Shown: positions 45,001-56,505 of the stretch, in pieces
Numbering within the stretch: position 1 is the first letter of the stretch
Layout: each line of letters opens with the position of its first letter
Assembly (NCBI GenBank): GCA_007449985.2
Contig: VIIQ02000574.1
Location: 744,001 to 808,000, forward strand
Reading direction: 5' to 3'
Origin: Desmodesmus armatus
Taxonomy: Eukaryota > Chlorophyta > Chlorophyceae > Sphaeropleales > Scenedesmaceae
Length of the DNA stretch: 64,000 bases
The notes under the pieces: model-generated
Seen by the model: the letters and a program-made list of their open reading frames with translations, nothing else
Database searches by the model: none
Told to the model about the DNA's origin: nothing
Translations under genes and position numbers: made by a program

Positions 45001-48000
45001 CTTACCCAGCTCCTGCAGCCAGCAGCACCACCAGCAGCAACAGCAGCAGCCTCAGCCGCCAGCAGCCCCACCTCTACCTTTGCGGCCCCGTCCCCTCTGA
45101 ACCAGAGCATGACACGCTACACCTCACCAGCTGACAGCAAGCCTGTTGCCAGGGCCCTGTTCCCAGCAGCTGGGGGTGCCTTCGGCCAGGGAGGAGCCAA
45201 CAGCTTCACAGCCCCTAGCCCTGCAGCAGACACTCCCTCAGGCACCCCTGTACCCGGCAGCAGCAGCCAGGGCCAGGGTGCACCCCAGACCAGCCTGGCA
45301 TCCCTCCTGGTGGCCTTTGATGACAGCTGGGTGGAGTACCTGGATCAGTTTGTGGTGTGGAAGGGGCGGGACGCTGTAGGGCTGGAGCAGGAGCTGATGC
45401 GGATGGCAGTGCGCCTGGAGCGCAGCATGAGGCTCAAGCTGGGCAGGAGGGAGGTGGACAGCCCCGAGGTCAGGGCAAACCCAGATCTGCAGGTGCGGAG
45501 GGAAAGGCAGGGGAACGCAGGAAAGGCCCTCGTGCAGCAGGGTGCATGCCAGCACAGAAGCACCGGGTGTCTGCTAGCTAGTGCATGAAGGTGATAGGTG
45601 GTGCACGTGGTGGTGGGTGGGTGGGGTGGAGAGACTGACCAGCAATGAGAGGGTTGGGAAGGAGCCCAGCTTACTTCTGATGCTGTTTCCTGAAGGAAAG
45701 GTCTGACGTGTGCACCCCTGCAGGCCATGGTTGCTCAGGTGTCCCACGACCACACCCTCCTGGCTGAGCGCATCGCCCGCCTGACTGGGCCAGATGGCTC
45801 AGCCCGGCTGGAGGCTGCACTGGCCCACGTCAGGCAGCAGGTGGCAGCTGAGCTGCAGGCAGCCGATGATGCCGCTTCTGAGGCCAGCTGGGAGACAGCC
45901 TCTGACGCTGGCAGGTGGGTAGCTTTTGAATTTGGGGTGCCAGGTGCCCATGTGGCAGCGGTTTATGCCTATGACAAATGCCTGGGTGCCCTAGTAACAC
46001 ACAGCAGCAGCCTTGCAGCAAGCTGAAAGCAGCTTGTTTTCTCAAGCCCTATGCAGATTCTGCCCCTTTTCACGATGCCACTCGTACCTCAGTCATGATC
46101 ACTGCACCTCCTGCTCATCCCAGTCTGACGTCCCTATGATCAGCACAACCATGCGTGGTGTTATTGCTGCAACGTCAGCGGTGGTTGGGGTGGTGTGCTT
46201 GGCCGGATGGTTGATCCAGTCGAAACTTCGCAGGTGATCCGACACGAAACAGCGGTTGAAAGCAACACCTCCAGCAATAGACACGCCCTGACTACACTGT
46301 CAACAACAAGAAAAATCATTGCACACAGTGCTTGCTTGTGCATCCAGTGCAATAACCAACCCGCCAAAATTGCTGCTGTTGCACAGGTCCAGGCCAGTCT
46401 CAAGGGCTGCCTCCCGGGCTGGCAGCATGCTGGACCCCCTGTCTGACGCTGAAGCCCTCGCAGCAGCACAGGCAGCGGCTCAGCCTCAGCAGCAGGGCCG
46501 TGACAGCGCTGCCTCCTCACCATCCAGGCCGGCCTCTGCTGATGGGGCTGACGCGCAGAGCAAGGCAGATGCGCTGGGCAACGAGCAGATGGTCTGGGAA
46601 ATGCTTTACAACCCGGACTATTCGCTGCCAACAACAGATGCCGTGGCAGCCTGGCATAGGGCTATGGGCAAGGAGGTGGAGGAAGAGGAGGTGCGTGCTC
46701 CCACACAGGCAACCTAATGAGCAATCCGCCTGGGCTATGCATTCTGCTGTCGCATCTGGTGGTGCGCTTGTTCAGGCTGATGTGAAACACACCTATTCCC
46801 ACTCCAAGTGATGCCCTGCACTGTGTTTTGCTGCCCTGCAGGTTGATGCCAGTGACGTAGAGTCAATGACCCCTGAGCAGCTGTCTGCTCTGGTGGCTAG
46901 GCGTGCGCGCACCATTGCAGAGCGTGCCTTCTGGGACTCCATCGTCTGGCGCTTCAAGACCGCAGCACAGGGCCACGCCCTGCCCTCCCAGCTGGCCCCG
47001 CTGCTGTCTGAGCTGGGCAGCGAGCTCAGTGGCTTCATGACCGACCCACAGGAGGCACAGCAGCTGGCAGAGCAGTATGCAGAGCCCGCTGTGCTGGCCT
47101 GCCTGTCCTCAAGCTCTGGCCAGCAGGGCGGCGGCGCCAACCTCACAGCGCTAGGGTCCATGTTGGAGCAGCTGGCGCAGGCCCTGCTCAAGTCAGGGGG
47201 CCCAGAGAGGACCACAGAGGGTGCGGATGCAGCACAGCAGCTGCACGCACGCATGGCAGCAGCGTTGGCAGCAGCAGCAGCCCCAAGCAACGGCGGCAGC
47301 AGCCCAGCAGCTGCCTCCAGCCCCACCGGCAGCCCGGTGCAGGCCAAGAGGCAGGAGGAGGCAGCTGCTGCTGCAGCACTGGCTGAGGGCCTGGCTGCAG
47401 CCCTGCGCCTGCTGATGACGCAGCTCAAGGTCGTCAAGCTGGACGCAGCAAACGCACGCCTGGCTGGCTTGGCGCGCGCCATGCGCGAGCAGGGTGCTGT
47501 GCGCTACCTACAGACAAAGCTTGCAGCGGCCTGGGAGCTGCCCTCCTTGGGAGATCTGTCCAGCACAGCAGAGCGCGAGCAGGCAACAGCAGCCGTGTCT
47601 GACAAGCTCTCGCGCACAGCAGCCTGGGTGACGGAGGTACAGCAGGGTCTGCAGCAAGACCTGCAGGCCAGTCTCAGCACTGCAGGCCTCCTGCTGGACC
47701 CCTCGGCAGCCACAGCAGCAGTGGTGGCAGGTGGTCTGCAGTCAGTGGAGCTTAGGTCGGGGGTGCGTGCCTCACCCACAGCGTCCCCAGCACGCGCAGG
47801 TGTCCCTAGGAGTCCCGGCAGCAGCTCTGCAGCCAGCCCCTCTGCAGCAGGAGCAGTCAAGCCCCGCTTCCCTGTCACCCTGCAGTCCTGGCAGGGTATG
47901 GTGCGTGCTGGCCTTCTCTCCCTGGTGTCCAGCACCACCCCTGCAGCAGGACCCCAGACACCCGAGGTGCTGCTCTTTGACCGCTCCAGGCTGCATGACC

Positions 48001-48736
48001 TGCAGAACGCCCTGCAGCAGCTGATGGTGGCGGCTGCCGGCCTGCTGATTGTGCAGCAGCTGAGGCAGGCTGGTGGGCTGCCCTGGGACGCAGAGATGCG
48101 TGCGCAGGCACGCAGGCGGCTGCTGATTGTGCTGTCGGACCCTGGCATGAAGCTGGCACACCTGGTGACAGAGCTGACGCAGCTGGCGGGCGCTACTGGC
48201 GTGGCAACGGAGGAGCGGGTGAGTCACACAGGAGGCTTGCTCCTGATCCTGGTCAAACCTTGTACATACTGCTTGTTGTGGCGAGCAGCCGCCAGATGCG
48301 TACGTGCAGCATCATCCCCACAGTGCATGCAAGTTCCTCGACATCATCCGCGCACCATCACCAAAAACGCGCATGCCTTGCCAGCTGTGCATGGCCTACA
48401 TGTTGACCCACCCTTCCTGCCTTGCTTGCTGTGTGCCGTGTGTGCGCGCAGGTGCGCAACATGTTCACCACCATCGTCAACCCAGACGCCTCCAGCTTCA
48501 AGTCAATCCGCTCAGGCATCCTGTCAGCCCTGGCAGCCCACCTGCTGTACGGCAAGGCAGCCCTGGCTGCAGACGGCAGCGCAGGCTCAGCATGTGTCTC
48601 TGTGCTGAGCCGTGTGGGGGCAGCGGCACTGCAGGATGATGTTGCTGACCTGGGACAGAGGCTTGCAGGAGTGGCTGCTGTGTGTGAGGCAGTGCATGGG
48701 GACCTGCTGGCACTGCTGGCAGCTCGTGCTAGCTAG
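42088..48736 (+). CDS. T-complex protein 11 (TCP11) family protein
   Basis: Ten exons: 42088-42279, 42621-42863, 43211-43387, 43637-43987, 44406-44591, 44938-45492, 45724-45914, 46387-46690, 46842-48218, 48452-48736 (TAG); 3861 nt, 1286 aa, every junction in phase. The family (Tcp11, PF05794) is found from plants to mammals; in mammals it is linked to sperm function, in plants its biochemistry is unclear. Recognisable blocks: VLAHGPEQHLKRLVTKHGME, a basic stretch HKAATFRVTRSSRRLQRSWR, SLLVAFDDSWVEYLDQFVVW, NEQMVWEMLYNPDYSLP, then the core TPEQLSALVARRARTIAERA (about residue 740), and the C-terminal VRNMFTTIVNPDASSFKSIR. An Ala/Gln/Ser-rich linker interrupts the core (about residues 860-900), and an acidic Glu/Ala repeat (AEPEAEPEPEAEAD) lies in exon 4. 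No membrane segment or signal peptide; the role in this alga is unknown. Confidence 0.88.
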
Positions 48737-49078
48737 GTGGAGGTTTGCACGTGCCTGCGAGCGGCCAGTGACGGCTGGGTGGGGAGTGAATGATTTGGGT
48801 GTGTGAGGAGGTGGAGTTGAGGATGGATGTGCAGGACGGGTGTGATCTGCAGAAATGTAGGGACTCTGGAGCAGGGTTTTGTGGTGAAGGTGGAGGCCCT
48901 GATTCAGACACAGGGGCGTCTTTGTACTGGATGGTATTTGATTATGCAGCATGTGTGCAAAGCAGCTCTCACAAGACTGCTTGGTTTGTGACTGCTTGTG
49001 GATTGTGCAGTTTCTTGGTTTGAAATGCTGATGGCGCAGGCACTCTGCATCACTTGACAGGCTTGTGTGATGTGACAG
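48737..49078. other. 3' flank of the TCP11 gene, left edge of the tandem array
   Basis: No gene seen. G-rich near the stop, then becoming unique DNA up to the first recognisable base of tandem unit 1. TGTAA occurs at about 49097, just inside the array. Confidence 0.4.
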
Positions 49079-50259
49079 CTGTGTGTGTCCTTCCTGTAAG
49101 TCTGACAATTCCTGCAGCTTGGTACAGCAGGTTTCTGTATGTCTGTACGCGCAGCCACATGTTGCCCCTCTGGCAGCCTGTGGCCTGTGCTGTTCCTGCC
49201 GCCCTGACTGGTGCAGGGCATGATTCACTGACATGGACCACATGCAGGCATGCAGTGTGTACACACACTATGTTGCTTGAGCTGCGTAGCTTGAGCTGCA
49301 TTGTCATCAGCCCCTGAGTAAGGCGCAACAGCATGTTCGTGTCTGTTGACTTTCTCTGCTGGTTGTGATGGGGATTTTGTTGTAGAGGACTGCTTTGGTT
49401 TGGTGCTACAGACAACAGCTGAGCGTGCGGCATGGCAGTGTTACTGGCATTATTTGGTCACTTGAAGCAGCTCAGGCTGTACGTCATTGGCACTCTGTGC
49501 CTTGTCACATAGCCTGTCATGCTCAGTGATGGGGCACAGACTGGGAGTTCAGCAGCTGGCGCGGGCAGCTATACTTGCTTTTGAGGGTCCTCGAGTGTTG
49601 ATGTACCATATGTGAGACCCACGGCAATGTAATTGTACCATTATGTGAGACCCACACCAATTTACGCCCACCCGCTTTGGCTTTCTGCCTGACACATGAG
49701 TTGCATGTTGGGTCACTTTTTGGGACGCATGTACATGCTCTTGTCTTGGTGCACAATGATCATAGCCCTTGTCACACAACTCCCCTACTGCATGGTTGCC
49801 ACAGCTCAGTCAGTGCACAGGGGGTGACATGCTTCCATGTCACAGGACACACAGAAGCTTTCAAGGGCGTCAGTCACGGCAGCCTGCAGGAGCTGTCCTA
49901 CTGAAGACGCGCGACACAAGCCCATGCTTTGCCGACCAAACAGCAATTCTGGGTGACACGCCACTTTGTCACAAACAACAACTTTCCCAAGGTCTGACAA
50001 CAGCAGCCCTCATGGGCTGTCCCACCTCAACCACCATGGCCATTGCCATGCCACACTCTCAAGCAACGAGGGGTGGCACAAGCCTCTCCCAACTCAGCTG
50101 TGTGCAGCACACAGCCATCCAGAATCCAGCACAGGGTTCAACAGGCAGCCTTCAGGGCCTGCAATACCCCGACATGCCTGCCGCTTTGCAACTGTCAACA
50201 GCCTCCAGCTGGACACTTTTGAAAACACCCGGTCTGCAGACACCCTCTGGGCATAGCAA

Positions 50260-50700
50260 CAATACAAAGTGCCCTGCAGACAGGCCATGTCTGAGTCTGA
50301 GGCACGCTGCTGTCGTGCAACACCGCTAGACAGTGGCCATCCAAGTCATCAGCCCATTTGACAATTTGCAAACCCACTGCTGTACAAGCAGCCCTAGGGC
50401 CAGGAGCCCTCACACACACCCAGTCAGCAACTGTGCCCAAACGAAGCTAGACAACTTGACCCGCACTTTGGACCAGTGCGCAAGCTTGCATGCACACTGC
50501 TGTCCTGCTACACAACTAGACAGTAGCCATTGTTGAATTATCGGCCCATCTGCCCAACTTTGAAATCCCCTTCTGCACAACCAACCATCACGAGCTCTCA
50601 CACACCCAGTCACCTGATGTTCACGAAAGAAGCTGCACAAGTTGACCCGCACTTCAGACCAGTGCGCAGGCTTGTATGTGACGATTGGGATTACAGACAA
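50260..50700. repeat. ~190-bp degenerate internal repeats, unit 1
   Basis: Two to three diverged copies of a block containing TTGACCCGCACTT, GACCAGTGCGCAAGCTTG, and CACACACCCAGTCAGC lie head to tail downstream of the minus-strand gene. The same arrangement recurs at about 53470-53880 and 56850-57220. It may be part of the 3' untranslated region or a satellite-like filler. Confidence 0.65.
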
Positions 50701-50850
50701 CGCTGCCTCAAGCCTCCGAGATATCCGTGCTGCTGCCACCTTGGTACCCAATGCTGCTCATACTAGCCTGAGCAGGGGTGACAACAAATGCTGCCATGCG
50801 CAGGCTGGAGGGCAGTGCAACATCGGGGGGCTCCGCAAGGCCAGCCAATA

Positions 50851-51693
50851 CTAGTAGTAGTAGCCGTATGTTTTCATAAATATGAAAGACAAGCTATCCT
50901 CAGACCCGCTCTTGCGTGAGCTGCTGTGGCCCCCTGCTGTGGCCTGGCGCCGCATGCCCCTTGTAGGCAGGATGCTCAGCCTGATGCCGCCCCTGCTGCT
51001 CCTCTTCTTGTGGCAGCTGCTGGTGCTGCTGCTGCCGTCGTCCATGCCACCTAGGTTGGACTTGCCTGTGGTGCTGGTCTGGAACAGGGTGGTGGAGTCC
51101 TGCTTGAGGTATGCTGCAAGCTCTGCCTCGTGGATCGCCAGGCCAGCCTCAGTACCGTACAGCTTGTTTGCTGCTGCTGCCTGCAGCCAGTGAGCCTTGA
51201 ATGCTGCGTACTGGTGTGCATTGCAGCTGGTCAGCCCCTTGTCAGCTGGGCTGGGTTCCGGCTGGGGGTTTGGGTTGACCTGCTTGCTGTTGCTGCTGGT
51301 GGTGCTGCCCTCCTGCTGCACCTGAGCAGCGGCAGCTCCTGGCACCCGCGTGGGTGCACATGCTGCATCATCCAGCCAGACTGAGTAGGGCTGCTCCCTG
51401 CGGGATGTAGAGAGCGTGTAAGCATTTACTACTTGTCCACAGGCATTCAGCAGGGCAGAGATACTGTCCTTGTCCACCCGCATGGCTGCAACTGGAGGGG
51501 CACGCTGCTGGGGCACGGGCGGCTTCCTGCTGCTTGGCAGCCCCTGTCCATATTTTGTTGATTTGCTTCCGTATTCCGACAACACTACTGTTATGTTGCT
51601 GTCCAGCGTGCTCCGGCTGCAGAAGGACTCCTCACTCCAGGAATCCTGGCGGTCCTTGGGGGAGATACCAAAACAGCAGTACAGGAGTCCCAT
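50851..51693 (-). CDS. Unknown family, tandem paralogue 1 (280 aa)
   Basis: Not recognised. I take the start at 51693: the ATG sits five bases after a CATATGCAG acceptor, and a donor CGCAG|GTAAGT at 51862 gives a 164-nt leader intron that is conserved in all three copies. The upstream in-frame extension to 51819 is then intronic; it is interrupted by a stop in copy 3. The protein begins MGLLYCCFGISPKDRQDSW; Gly2 with Cys6/Cys7 looks like an N-myristoylation plus palmitoylation context (inference). Conserved inner blocks: DKDSISALLNA, PYSVWLDDAA, VPGAAAAQVQQEGSTTSS, and a helical NAHQYAAFKAHWLQAAAANK with AGLAIHEAELAAYLKQD. A Ser/Arg-rich tail ends in SEDSLS plus a short Tyr-run (from a TAG repeat on the plus strand). 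No catalytic motif seen. Confidence 0.7.
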   Translation of the reverse strand: MGLLYCCFGISPKDRQDSWSEESFCSRSTLDSNITVVLSEYGSKSTKYGQGLPSSRKPPVPQQRAPPVAAMRVDKDSISALLNACGQVVNAYTLSTSRREQPYSVWLDDAACAPTRVPGAAAAQVQQEGSTTSSNSKQVNPNPQPEPSPADKGLTSCNAHQYAAFKAHWLQAAAANKLYGTEAGLAIHEAELAAYLKQDSTTLFQTSTTGKSNLGGMDDGSSSTSSCHKKRSSRGGIRLSILPTRGMRRQATAGGHSSSRKSGSEDSLSFIFMKTYGYYY

Positions 51694-52062
51694 TTCACCT
51701 GCATATGGGACATAGAATATCTTGGACCTGTTAGCCAAACCAATCGTAACATACATGAGCCCATACGATAGCTGGCCATGCGCGGGAAAAGTGGTTGGGC
51801 GGGTTGCCTGGCAGCACATGCTTGAAGCAACATTGAGGTTGGTGACTATGATAAGAACTTACCTGCGCTGATTATACTCCACACAGCTGGTGGCTTGTCC
51901 TACAAGCTCTCCGAATGCTGGTTGCTGCGCGTGGCCAGACGCTATGCTGCAGCAGCTCCCAACTAATCAAAAAGCTGTTGCTATTTCTGTAGCTTGATGA
52001 ATTCCACCAACTGTGTATGTTGAGTGCGCGAGCTTGGCTGTGCAATACCGTGACAGGATCAT

Positions 52063-52081
52063 GGTTCTGTGAGCCAGAACC
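52063..52081. promoter_or_regulatory. Conserved hairpin upstream of paralogue 1
   Basis: GGTTCTG-TGAGC-CAGAACC, a 7-bp perfect stem, occurs about 200 nt upstream of the leader donor in each tandem unit (also 55267-55285 and 58720-58738), each time preceded by CCGTGACAGGA. Its retention in the diverged third unit suggests a promoter or leader function, but shared ancestry alone could also explain it. Confidence 0.5.
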
Positions 52082-52445
52082 CTGCCAAGCACCACAGCTG
52101 CACAAACACGGTTTGCCAGAATACTACCTTGGTTAATGCTTGTAAAATAGACCAGTAAACAGTGATTTGTTGTTTAGCGACCTGGGCTGAAGGGGGGCCA
52201 GGGAGCCTGATGTTGACATTCTGGGGTGCTGGTCTTTGCTATGCCATGGATGCTCGCATTGAACTGGTGCATTGATGTTGATACTCCTTGTATCCTTGTT
52301 TGACCTTGTGCAGGCTCAGACACTTACCAAGTGTCCTGCCACTGCCATGTGTCTGCTGTTCTTCTGTTACCGGGGGGGGGGGCGCTGTGACCAGTAGATG
52401 TCAAAAAGCAGTGCTACTACCTAGTAGTTTGTGATCTGCTGGCAT

Positions 52446-55400
52446 GCGTTATACCCCTGCCACCGGTGGTGCCTGCGGCCCAGTGCAGCAACAACAGCAG
52501 GGACAGGGGTGGGGGTGAAGAATACTCAACCCATATTTTTGGCCCTTGGCTCTTTCCTGTAAGTCTGAAAAGTCAGACTTACAGCTGGCACTGCAGGCTT
52601 CTGTATGTCTGTACGCGCAGCCACACATTGCCCCTCTGGCAGCCTGTGGCCTGTGCTGTTCCTGCCGCCCTGACTGGTGCAGGGCATGATTCCGAATCAG
52701 GCTGACATGAACCACATGCAGGCATGCAGTGTGTACACAATCTATGTCGCGTGTGTGCTGATGTACCATACTATGGGTCACATAGTATGCCATACTCATC
52801 AGTGACCCATGGCAATGTAATCTCCACCTGCGACACCAATTTACGCCCACCCGCTTTGGCTTTCTGCCTGACACATGAGTTGCATGTTGGGTCACTTTTT
52901 GGGACGCATGTACATGCTCTTGTCTTGGTGCACAATGATCATAGCCCTTGTCACACAACTCCCCTACTGCATGGTTGCCACAGCTCAGTCAGTGCACAGG
53001 GGGTGACATGCTTCCATGTCACAGGACACACAGAAGCTTTCAAGGGCGTCAGTCACGGCAGCCTGCAGGAGCTGTCCTACTGAAGACGCGCGACACAAGC
53101 CCATGCTTTGCCGACCAAACAGCAATTCTGGGTGACACGCCACTTTGTCACAAACAACAACTTTCCCAAGGTCTGACAACAGCAGCCCTCATGGGCTGTC
53201 CCACCTCAACCACCATGGCCATTGCCATGCCACACTCTCAAGCAACGAGGGGTGGCACAAGCCTCTCCCAACTCAGCTGTGTGCAGCACACAGCCATTCA
53301 GAGGCCAGCACAGGGTTCAACAGGCAGCCTTTGGGGCCTGCAATACCTAGACATGCCTGCGCTTTGCAACTGTCAACAGACTCCAGCTGGACACAATTGA
53401 GAACACCCGGTCTGCAGACACCCTCTGGGCATAGCAACAATACAGAGTGCCCTGCACACAGGCCATGTCTGAGTCTGAGGCACGCTGCTGTCGTGCAACA
53501 CCGCTAGACAGTGGCCATCCAAGTCATCAGCCCATTTGACAAATTGCAAACCCACTGCTGTACAAGCAGCCCTAGGGCCAGGAGCCCTCACACACACCCA
53601 GTCAGCAACTGTGCCCGAACGAAGCTAGACAACTTGACCCGCACTTGAGACCAGTGCGCAAGCTTGCATGCACACTGCTGTCCTGCTACACAACTAGGCA
53701 GTAGCCATTTTTGAATTGTTGACCCATCTGCCCAACTTTGAAATCCCCTGCTGTACAACCAACCTTGGATCAGGAGCCCGCACACACCCAGTCAGCTGCT
53801 GTTCACAAAAGAAGCTGCACAAGTTGACCCGCACTTCGGACCAGTGCGCAAGCTTGCATGCGACGATTGGGAGTACAGACAACGCTGCCTCAAGCCTCCG
53901 AGATATCCGTGCTGCTGCCACCTTGGCACCCAATGCTGCTCATACTAGCCTGAGCAGGGGTGACAACAAACGCTGCCATGCGCAGGCTGGAGGGCACTGC
54001 AACATCGGGGGCTCCGCAAGGCCAGCCACTACTAGTAGTAGTAGCCGTATATTTTGAAACGTATGAAAGACAAGCTATCCTCAGACCCGCTCTTGCGTGA
54101 GCTGCTGTGGCCCCCTGATGTGGCCTGGCGCCGCATGCCCCTTGTAGGGAGGATCCTCAGCTTGATGCCTCTGCTGCTGCTCCTCTTCTTGTGGCAGCTG
54201 CTGGTGCTGCTGCTGCCGTCGTCCATGCCACGTAGGTTGGACTTGCCTGTGGTGCTGGTCTGAAACAGGGTGGTGGAGTCCTGCTTGAGGTATGCTGCAA
54301 GCTCTGCCTCGTGGATCGCCAGGCCAGCCTCAGTACCGTACAGCTTGTTTGCTGCTGCTGCCTGCAGCCAGTGAGCCTTGAATGCCGCGTACTGGTGTGC
54401 ATTCCAGCTGGTCAGCCCCTTGCCAGCTGGGATGGGTTCCAGCTGGGGTTCTGGGCTGGCCTGCTTGCTGTTGCTGCTGGTGGTGCTGCCCTCCTGCTGC
54501 ACCTGAGCAGCGGCAGCTCCTGGCACCCGCGTGGGTGCACATGCTGCATCATCCAGCCAGACTGAGTAGGGCTGCTCCCGGCGGCATGTAGAGAGCGTGT
54601 AAGCATTTACTACTTGTCCACAGGCATTCAGCAGGGCAGAGATACTGTCCTTGTCCACCCGCATGGCTGCAACTCTAGATCTCTCGCTGATTGTGCGGGG
54701 AGGGGCACACTGCTGGGGCACGGGCGGCTTGCTGCTGCTTGGCAGCCCCTGTTCAAACTTTGTCAATCTGCTTCCGTATTCCGACAACACTATTGTCATG
54801 TTGCTGTCCAGCGTGCTCCGGCTGCAGAAGGACTCCTCACTCCAGGAATCCTGGCGGTCCTTAGGGGAGATACCAAAACAGCAGTACAGGAGTCCCATTT
54901 CACCTGCATATGGGACATAGAATATCTTGGACCTGTTAGCCAAACCAATCGTAACATGCATGAGCCCATACGATAGCTGGCCATGCGCGGGAAAAGTGGT
55001 TGGGCGGGTTGCCTGGCAGCACATGCTTGAAGCAACATTGAGGTTGGTGACTATGAAAAGAACTTACTTGCGCTGATGATACTCCACACAGCTGGTGGCT
55101 TATCCTGCAAGCTCTCCGAATGCTGGTTGCTGCGCGTGGCCAGACGCTATGCTCAGCAGCTGCCAACTAATCAAAAAGCTGTTGCTATTTCTGTAGCTTG
55201 ATGAATTCCACCAACTGTGTATGTTGAGTGCGCGAGCTTGGCTGTGCAATTCCGTGACAGGATTCTGGTTCTGTGAGCCAGAACCCTGCCGAATACCACC
55301 GCTGCACAAACACGGTTTGCCAGAATACTACCTTGGTTAATGCTTGTAAAATAGACCAGTAAACAGTGATTTGATGTTTAGCGACCTGGGCTGAAGGGGG

Positions 55401-55666
55401 GCCAGGGAGCCTGATGTTGACATTCTGGGGTGCTGGTCTTTGCTATGCCATGGCTGCTCGCATCAGTTCGGAACTGTGCATTGATGTTGATACTCCTTAA
55501 TGAAACCTTTTGTGACCTTGTGCAGGCTCAGACACTTACCAAGTGTCCTGCCACTGCCATGTGTCTGCTGTTCCTCTGTTACCGCGGGGGGGGGGGGGGG
55601 GGCGCTGTGACTAGTAGATGTCAAAAAGCAGTGCTACTACCTAGTAGTTTGTGATCTGCTGGCAAG
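52446..55666. repeat. Tandem unit 2 of 3
   Basis: Second copy of the ~3.2-kb unit. It begins GCGTTATACCCCTGCCACCG, identical to the start of unit 3 at 55667 (offset 3221 nt). It is very similar to unit 1 over most of its length, including the G-run near 55587 and the hairpin at 55267-55285. Confidence 0.92.
54032..54898 (-). CDS. Unknown family, tandem paralogue 2 (288 aa)
   Basis: Near-identical sister of paralogue 1. Start ATG 54898 follows the conserved acceptor; the leader intron is 54904-55067 (164 nt, donor CAA|GTAAGT). Differences from paralogue 1 include an extra eight residues (TISERSRV) after the PQQ block, a few substitutions, and a slightly different C-terminal end (SFIRFKIYGYYY). 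The same NAHQYAAFKAHWLQAAAANK helix and N-terminal MGLLYCCFGIS are kept. Sequence past the stop still resembles the longer C-terminus of paralogue 3, but out of frame. Confidence 0.7.
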   Translation of the reverse strand: MGLLYCCFGISPKDRQDSWSEESFCSRSTLDSNMTIVLSEYGSRLTKFEQGLPSSSKPPVPQQCAPPRTISERSRVAAMRVDKDSISALLNACGQVVNAYTLSTCRREQPYSVWLDDAACAPTRVPGAAAAQVQQEGSTTSSNSKQASPEPQLEPIPAGKGLTSWNAHQYAAFKAHWLQAAAANKLYGTEAGLAIHEAELAAYLKQDSTTLFQTSTTGKSNLRGMDDGSSSTSSCHKKRSSSRGIKLRILPTRGMRRQATSGGHSSSRKSGSEDSLSFIRFKIYGYYY

Positions 55667-56505
55667 CGTTATACCCCTGCCACCGGTGGTGCCTGCGGCC
55701 CAGTGCAGCAACAACAGCAGGGACAGGGGTGGGGGTGAAGAATACTCTAACCCATATTTTTGGCCCTTGGCTCTTTCCTGTAGGTCTGAAAAGTCAGACT
55801 TACAGCGGCACTGCAGGCTTCTGTATGTCTGTTCGCGCAGCCACATGTTGCCCCTCTGGCAGCCTGTGGCATGTGCTGTTCCTGCCGCCCTGACTGGTGC
55901 AGGGCATGATTCCGAGTCAGGCGGACAAGAACCACATGCAGGCATGCAGTGTGTACACACTCTATGTCGCTTGAGTGCTGATGTACCATATGTGACCCAT
56001 GGCAATGCAACTTCAACATGAGACACCCACCTACGCCCACCCGCTTTGACTTTCTGCCTGACACATGAGTTGCATGTTGGGTCACTTTTTGGGATGCATG
56101 TACATGCTCTTGTCTTGGTGCACAATGATCATAGCCCTTGTTACACTACTCCCCTACTGCATGGTTGCCAGAGCTTAGTACCGTGCATAGGAGGTGGCAT
56201 GCCCGGCTGGCTCCATGTCACAGGACACACACTGTCTGGCAGAAGCCTTGAAGGGCGTCAGTCAAGGCAGCCTGCAGGAGCTGTCTTACTGAAGACGCGC
56301 AACACAAGCCCATGCTTTGCCGACCAAACAGCAAATCTGGGTGACACGCCACTTTATCACAAACAACAACTTTCTCAAGGTCTGACAACAGCAGCCCTCA
56401 TGGGCTGTCCCACCTCAACCACCATGGCCATTGCCATGCCACACTCTCAAACCACGAGGGGTGGCACAAGCATCTCCCCAACTCAGCTGTGTGCGGCACA
56501 CAGCC

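Larger units (their letters stand above)
49079..52445. repeat. Tandem unit 1 of 3 (~3.2 kb segmental repeat)
   Basis: Direct repeat of the next two units. Matching landmarks with unit 2 are offset by 3179 nt, for example the GTGACACGCCACTTTGTCAC block at 49953 and 53132. Unit 1 has about 300 nt of extra sequence near 49275-49590. The unit holds one minus-strand gene, a spliced leader, a conserved hairpin (52063-52081), a G-run near 52372 and ~190-bp internal repeats downstream of the gene. Confidence 0.92.

Noticed and set aside
49769..50329. Plus-strand open frame conserved in tandem units (also 52948-53507 and 56046-56696)
   Set aside because: Conserved only because the DNA is duplicated; the frames differ in length, change at indels, and have no protein character or splice support. 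They lie downstream of the minus-strand genes.
51694..51819. N-terminal extension of paralogue 1 beginning MCCQATRPTTFPAHG
   Set aside because: Lies within the conserved leader intron and is interrupted by a stop in paralogue 3.
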